Below are positions 59,934 to 64,000 of a stretch of DNA of 64,000 nucleotides, piece after piece (within the stretch, counting starts at the first letter, position 1; each line of letters opens with the position of its first letter). Source of the stretch: TMED23 sp964566055 (GTDB lineage: Bacteria > Pseudomonadota > Alphaproteobacteria > Rhodospirillales > UBA2165); assembly GCA_964566055.1 (NCBI GenBank), contig CAZMHI010000012.1, forward strand, positions 18,163 to 82,162. The letters are read 5' to 3'. Below the pieces are notes generated by a model. It made no database searches. It had not been told where the DNA came from and worked only from the letters and a program-made list of their open reading frames with translations. Made by a program: the position numbers and the translations under genes.

Positions 59934-61394
59934 ATGACGGATCAGGCTAATCTGGCGAGCTGCGTTGAGGCTCTGGCAAAGGCGAAGGTGCTCTGCATCG
60001 GTGATGTCATGCTGGACCGCTTTGTTTACGGTGATGTTGACCGCATCTCGCCGGAAGCGCCGATCCCGGTATTTAGTGTCAATTCAGATAACTTGATGCT
60101 GGGTGGCGCCGGTAACGTTGCCTGCAATCTCTCCGGTCTTGGAGCGACGACGCATTTTATTGCCGTGGTTGGCAATGATAGCGCCGGTAAAGACGTTACG
60201 AAACTCATCGGCAAAATTGATAATACCGAAGCCAACTTAATTACCGATCCCGGGCGCCGGACTTCGATCAAAACACGCTATATTGCGAGTGGCCAGCAGA
60301 TGATGCGGGCAGATGATGAGAGCGTTGAGGCCATTAAGGGAGCGACCAAAGAACGGGTCATCACCCTCGCAAAATCAGCCTTAAAAGATTGCGCGGCCAT
60401 GGTCTTGGCCGATTATGCCAAAGGCGTGCTGACAACGGAGATTATCGAAAAGCTAATCGGGCTCGCCAATGCAGCTAAAGTGCCGGTTATTATCGATCCT
60501 CAAGGAATTGATTACAGCCGCTATCAGGGCGCCGATCTGATCACTCCCAACCAGAAGGAACTTGCCGAAGCGACGGCCATGGCGGTGGGAGACGATGACG
60601 AAATAAGTGCAGCGGCGCGCAAACTCATTACCGAAAATAAGATAAAATCCGTGCTGGCAACTCGCAGCGGCGACGGCATGAGCTTGATCGGCGCCGATAG
60701 CTTTCAGCACTTTAGCGCCGAAGCGCGGGAAGTGTTTGATGTCTCGGGCGCTGGTGACACGGTTGCCGCCACCATCGCCGCCAGCCTCGCGGCCGGGGTC
60801 AGTTTGACTGATGCCGTGCAGCTCGCCAATACGGCTGCCGGCATCGTTGTCGCCAAGGTCGGCACGGCGGTCGCCTATGCCAGTGACATCATCGAAGCCC
60901 TGCACCGCCAGGAGTTTTCTTCCAGCGAAGCCAACATATTGTCTTTGAACTCGGCGATGGATCGGGTCGAGGTTTGGCGCTCGAAGGGCCAAAAGATTGG
61001 TTTTACCAATGGCTGTTTTGATCTGCTGCACCCAGGTCATATTTCGACCATCACCAAGGCTAAAGCGGCCTGCGACCGGCTGATCATTGGTCTCAATAGC
61101 GATGAGTCCGTCAAGCGGCTCAAAGGCGAGGACCGGCCGGTTCAGTCCGAAGCCGCCCGCGCCCAGGTTCTGGCCTCGCTTGAGAGTGTTGATGCGGTGG
61201 TGATTTTCTCGGAAGATATACCGGATAAAGTTATCGAAGCCATTAAGCCGGAAGTGTTTGTCAAAGGCGCCGATTACAACGTTGAAGACATCCCGGAAGC
61301 TAAAATCGTGCAAGCTTACGGCGGCAAGATCGTGCTGGCCGAACTTGAAGACGGCCACAGCACGACGGCGACGATCGCCAAGCTAAACAAATAA
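59934..61394 (+). CDS. hldE: bifunctional heptose-7-phosphate kinase / heptose-1-phosphate adenylyltransferase
   Basis: The 486-residue protein has the PfkB-type kinase at the N-terminus (about 1-325: VLCIGDVMLDRFVYGDVDRISPEAPIPVF, NLMLGGAGNVACNLSGLG, FDVSGAGDTVAATIAASLAAG) and the nucleotidyltransferase at the C-terminus (TNGCFDLLHPGHISTITKAKA with the TxxHPGH motif, KGADYNVEDIPE, GHSTTATIAKL). It makes ADP-D-glycero-beta-D-manno-heptose for the LPS inner core. A GAGGCAGG ribosome site precedes the start. Confidence 0.96.
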   Translation: MTDQANLASCVEALAKAKVLCIGDVMLDRFVYGDVDRISPEAPIPVFSVNSDNLMLGGAGNVACNLSGLGATTHFIAVVGNDSAGKDVTKLIGKIDNTEANLITDPGRRTSIKTRYIASGQQMMRADDESVEAIKGATKERVITLAKSALKDCAAMVLADYAKGVLTTEIIEKLIGLANAAKVPVIIDPQGIDYSRYQGADLITPNQKELAEATAMAVGDDDEISAAARKLITENKIKSVLATRSGDGMSLIGADSFQHFSAEAREVFDVSGAGDTVAATIAASLAAGVSLTDAVQLANTAAGIVVAKVGTAVAYASDIIEALHRQEFSSSEANILSLNSAMDRVEVWRSKGQKIGFTNGCFDLLHPGHISTITKAKAACDRLIIGLNSDESVKRLKGEDRPVQSEAARAQVLASLESVDAVVIFSEDIPDKVIEAIKPEVFVKGADYNVEDIPEAKIVQAYGGKIVLAELEDGHSTTATIAKLNK

Positions 61395-61405
61395 AACCAT
61401 GCGCG

Positions 61406-62152
61406 CTAATCAACCATCGTCAGACCGCCCGAGACGCTGAGCACTTGACCGGTGCAATAGCTGGAGCGTTCGCTGGCGAAAAACAGGATGGCATCGGCAA
61501 TTTCTTCCGGTTGGCCGAAACGCCGCATGGGGATGGCTTTTTTCAGTGCGGTCTGGATGTTCTCAGCCGTATCGGCCAGGAGCGGCGTTTCAGTGGGCCC
61601 GGGGCAAATACAATTGACAGCAACATTATAGCGGGCCCCTTCTCGGGCAAGCGCCTTGGTAAAGGCGATCTGACCCCCTTTGGCGCCGGCGTAAACGGTT
61701 TCGGCCAGGCTGCCAACCCGACCGGCATCAGAGGAGACATTGACGATACGACCGTATTGCTGCTCAAACATACCCGGCAAAAAAGCATGACACATTTTCA
61801 TCGGCCCTTTGAGATTGATGTCGATTTCCTTATCCCAGCTGGCGGGTGAAGATTCGACAAAAAATTCCGTATGACCCCAACCGGCAACATTCGCCAGCAC
61901 ATCAAGTCGGCCCGCTTCACTAATGATCTGATCTTTGAAAGCGGTGATGGCGCTATCGTCCGCTATGTCCAGGGGAATAAAAGTGGCCTGACCTCCACCG
62001 GAGCGAATATCCGCAGCTGCCTGCACACCATCCGTTTCATTGAGGTCACCTAAATAAACCGTGCCGCCGACAGCGGCGAAAGCTTTCGCCGTCGCTAGGC
62101 CGATGCCTGACGCCGCACCGGTCACTACGGTAATTTTGTCTGTTAAATTCAT
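61406..62152 (-). CDS. short-chain dehydrogenase, BadH-like
   Basis: The 248-residue SDR has TVVTGAASGIGLATAKAF (cofactor loop), DVLANVAGWGHTEFF, the Ser-Tyr-Lys set within GSLAETVYAGAKGGQIAFTKALAREG, and CICPGPTETPLL. The sequence resembles 2-hydroxycyclohexanecarboxyl-CoA dehydrogenases of the cyclohexane-carboxylate pathway and related fatty-acyl dehydrogenases. Assignment is by resemblance; the substrate is open. Upstream lies a perfect 16-bp inverted repeat that could be its operator. Confidence 0.8.
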   Translation of the reverse strand: MNLTDKITVVTGAASGIGLATAKAFAAVGGTVYLGDLNETDGVQAAADIRSGGGQATFIPLDIADDSAITAFKDQIISEAGRLDVLANVAGWGHTEFFVESSPASWDKEIDINLKGPMKMCHAFLPGMFEQQYGRIVNVSSDAGRVGSLAETVYAGAKGGQIAFTKALAREGARYNVAVNCICPGPTETPLLADTAENIQTALKKAIPMRRFGQPEEIADAILFFASERSSYCTGQVLSVSGGLTMVD

Positions 62153-62174
62153 GTACTAATTAGCCCCGGATAAA

Positions 62175-62210
62175 ATAACCATAAAATAATCATAATTATT
62201 TTATGGTTAT
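62175..62210. repeat. perfect 16-bp inverted repeat upstream of the SDR gene
   Basis: ATAACCATAAAATAAT (62175-62190) is followed by CATA and then the exact reverse complement ATTATTTTATGGTTAT (62195-62210). It lies 23 bases upstream of the SDR start and within the gap after the 108-residue gene on the same strand. It is very AT-rich, so its hairpin is weak; an operator for a dimeric regulator or an inefficient terminator for the upstream gene are both possible. Confidence 0.7.
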
Positions 62211-62280
62211 ATCCTGGCTGAGAGGTTTCGGCAATTACCAGGCAGAGCAACGGCCAGATTTAATATTTAAAATTAAAAAG

Positions 62281-62607
62281 TTAGTCGAGAAAAATTTCCA
62301 GGCATAATTGATTATCGACATCCCTGGTTTCTTTGCGCGCCGCTCTGGGAAGCGCAATGCCGCTTTCGATGCAATATTCGATCAAGGCCTCGACCGAATC
62401 GCGTTGCTCAACCAGCAAAGACTTGCCTTTTTGCTTTGCCAGATCAAACAATGTCAGTTCATAAAAAAAGTCGTTCGATTTTCTTGTCGGCTTTATTGAG
62501 CTGATATCGCCATTTGGAACGGAATCGTTATTTCTCGCTAAATAGATTTCTAACGCACTGCGCAATTCAACATTAGTAAAGGTAATTCGACGAAACTCGC
62601 TGGACAC
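62281..62607 (-). CDS. hypothetical protein, 108 residues
   Basis: The frame encodes FRRITFTNVELRSALEIYLARNNDSVPNG, then FFYELTLFDLAKQKGKSLLVEQRDSVEALIEYCIESGIALPRAARKETRDVDNQL and ends LCLEIFLD. I recognise no family. A weak AGCTGTGTCCAGCG precedes the ATG. No signal peptide or membrane helix; it looks like a small cytosolic alpha/beta protein. Confidence 0.6.
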   Translation of the reverse strand: MSSEFRRITFTNVELRSALEIYLARNNDSVPNGDISSIKPTRKSNDFFYELTLFDLAKQKGKSLLVEQRDSVEALIEYCIESGIALPRAARKETRDVDNQLCLEIFLD

Positions 62608-62719
62608 AGCTATCCCCCTATCAACTCGCTTTATTAATAATTGTAGCTATTTAAAACTATAAGTGGAAGTCATATTGCGACAACGATATTAATCTTTCGT
62701 TATTTTTAATTCTAAAATC

Positions 62720-64000
62720 CTACTCTGGCGTCAAAATACTGCCGATGAGCTTTTGCCAAAATGACTTTTCTTTTGCTAGGGGCTTTGCCTGCTTTGGGCG
62801 TGAATTTTTTAATACCGGTTTATCACCGTGCGCGTCCATCATGATCTTTTGCCATATAATCGCCGGCAATCCGCTGCCGGTTATTTTTTTCATCGGCGCA
62901 TCATTGTCATTGCCGAGCCAGATGCCGGTGACAAAATCGCGTGTGTAACCGATAAACCAGGCATCCCGAAAGCTTTGGCTGGTGCCGGTTTTGCCGGCTG
63001 CCCAACGCCGCAGCCGGGCTTTTTTACCAGTACCGGACCGGATCACCTCACCCAGCATATCATCCATCGCTTTGACATGACGGGGTTCGACAATGCGGCC
63101 GGTACCGCCACCCTGACGGCGGTATAATACCCGGCCTGAAAAGTTCTTTATTTCTTCGACACCAAAGGGCCAGATACCGTGTCCGCCATTCGCCAGCACT
63201 GCATAAGCACCCGTCATTTCGATCAGGCTGACACCCGACGTGCCCAGTGCCAAACTGGGCGAGGTGGTCAACGGAGCTGTAATACCCAGCCGTTTTGCGG
63301 TTTTCACCACATTGCCGCGGCCAACGCGCTCCGATATTTTGACGGCAATAGTATTGACCGAGCGGCTCAGCGCCTCTTTGAGCGACATTTCACCATGATA
63401 TTTGCCGTCATAATTGCGGGGCTTCCAGCCCTTAATGGTAAGAGCTGAATCGGTAAAGCGGCTGTCCGGCGACAAGCCATTTTCAAGCGCGGTCAAATAG
63501 ACAATAGGTTTAAATACCGATCCCGGCTGGCGGCGCGCCTGGGTCGCCCGGTTAAATTGGCTTTTTTGATAATTTCGGCCACCGACCATGGCGCGGACCG
63601 CACCGTCCGGCGACATAACAATCACTGCCCCTTGGGAAACACGATAACGGCTGCTGTTTTGAGCGAGATATTTCCCGATATGACGTTCGACCTGCGCCTG
63701 CAACCTGGCATCCAGGGTGGTTTGCACGGTAACGTCACCTGATTGCGGGCCAATAAATCCGCGTACTTGTTCAGATATCCAATCGACAAAATAGCGACCG
63801 ATTTTCTGTGCACGCTGATTATGCGTTGAACGCAGATTTGAGCGGGCAGCCCGCTGAGCCCCAGCCTCGGTCAAATAACCGGCAGCCACCATATTGGAGA
63901 GCACCACTTTGCCGCGTGAAGTGGCGGCTTTGATATCAGTGCGGGGATTGAGGCGCGAGGGTGCTTTCAGCAGACCGGCAATAATTGCGGCTTGAAAAAC
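62720..64000 (-). CDS. class A penicillin-binding protein, N-terminally cut by the window edge
   Basis: The frame is open to the window edge (63907 is only the first in-frame start inside it), giving 426 residues of the C-terminal part. The first residues VFQAAIIAGLLKAPSRLNPR are the end of the GT51 glycosyltransferase. The transpeptidase motifs are RQPGSVFKPIVYLTALENG (SxxK), LSRSVNTIAVKI (SxN) and AAGKTGTSQSFRDAWFIGYT (KTG). It polymerises and cross-links peptidoglycan in the periplasm. The C-terminus is basic and Lys-rich. Confidence 0.93.
   Translation of the reverse strand, partial: VFQAAIIAGLLKAPSRLNPRTDIKAATSRGKVVLSNMVAAGYLTEAGAQRAARSNLRSTHNQRAQKIGRYFVDWISEQVRGFIGPQSGDVTVQTTLDARLQAQVERHIGKYLAQNSSRYRVSQGAVIVMSPDGAVRAMVGGRNYQKSQFNRATQARRQPGSVFKPIVYLTALENGLSPDSRFTDSALTIKGWKPRNYDGKYHGEMSLKEALSRSVNTIAVKISERVGRGNVVKTAKRLGITAPLTTSPSLALGTSGVSLIEMTGAYAVLANGGHGIWPFGVEEIKNFSGRVLYRRQGGGTGRIVEPRHVKAMDDMLGEVIRSGTGKKARLRRWAAGKTGTSQSFRDAWFIGYTRDFVTGIWLGNDNDAPMKKITGSGLPAIIWQKIMMDAHGDKPVLKNSRPKQAKPLAKEKSFWQKLIGSILTPE

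Noticed and set aside
60453..61358. 301-codon minus-strand ORF
   Set aside because: It is fully antisense to hldE, whose both domains are intact.
1..64000. tRNA, rRNA, tmRNA, SRP RNA, CRISPR
   Set aside because: I looked for cloverleaf-like segments, RNase P and SRP signatures and regular short repeats in the intergenic regions and found none.

Overview
The window is a contiguous piece of an alphaproteobacterial chromosome of moderate GC content. It has no rRNA, tRNA or CRISPR that I can see. The gene order leuS-lptE-holA / parB-parA-rsmG-mnmG-mnmE / rho-hemJ-hemH-hemE / oriC candidate / ppsR-maf-aroE-coaE-dnaQ / secB-fxsA / tim44-mltA-...-smr-XRE is the ancestral arrangement around the replication origin in many Alphaproteobacteria. 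DUF3576 and DUF3126 proteins and HemJ (instead of HemG/HemY) fit the same class. A general porin, LPS genes (lptE, hldE), SecB and an LPS-type outer membrane imply a Gram-negative cell. I cannot name the genus.

Layout. Positions 1-6.8 kb carry envelope and small-metabolite genes: L,D-transpeptidase, 2OG oxygenase, yggS, a thiE-like gene, a TPR-methyltransferase, a porin with a clear terminator, and a DUF3576 lipoprotein. Positions 6.9-17.1 kb hold leuS, lptE, holA and the partition block with three parS sites, one of them inside the rsmG coding sequence. Positions 17.2-21.8 kb are an insertion of accessory genes (DUF255 protein, ogt, two qor paralogues), followed by a MITE-like intergenic element. 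Positions 22-30.7 kb carry rho, the end of haem synthesis, a DnaA-box-rich candidate oriC (about 26.07-26.54 kb), and housekeeping genes; maf seems to start at CTG. Positions 30.7-37.3 kb hold fxsA, tim44, mltA, then lutABC (lactate oxidation) and smr-XRE.

Positions 37.3-46.9 kb are signalling and accessory genes: two metallo-beta-lactamase-fold proteins, a PilZ protein, an aldolase-dehydrogenase fusion, a DUF427-adenylate cyclase fusion and a large Zn-ribbon/cyclase/ATPase/TPR protein. Positions 46.9-57.6 kb look like a xenobiotic or aromatic-compound island: GST, acyl-CoA ligase, reductive-dehalogenase-like protein, two arylsulfotransferase-like proteins, nitronate monooxygenase, GFA protein and a CadC/TolB/TPR regulator. 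The window closes with a two-domain dehydrogenase, hldE, a BadH-like SDR and a truncated class A penicillin-binding protein.

The most notable observation is at 56928-57620 on the minus strand. A glutathione S-transferase gene reads through an in-frame TGA exactly where the family has its N-terminal cysteine (the CPxVQR motif). The TGA is followed at the right distance by a 7-bp stem-loop resembling a bacterial SECIS, so this is a candidate selenocysteine-containing GST that ordinary gene calling would truncate.
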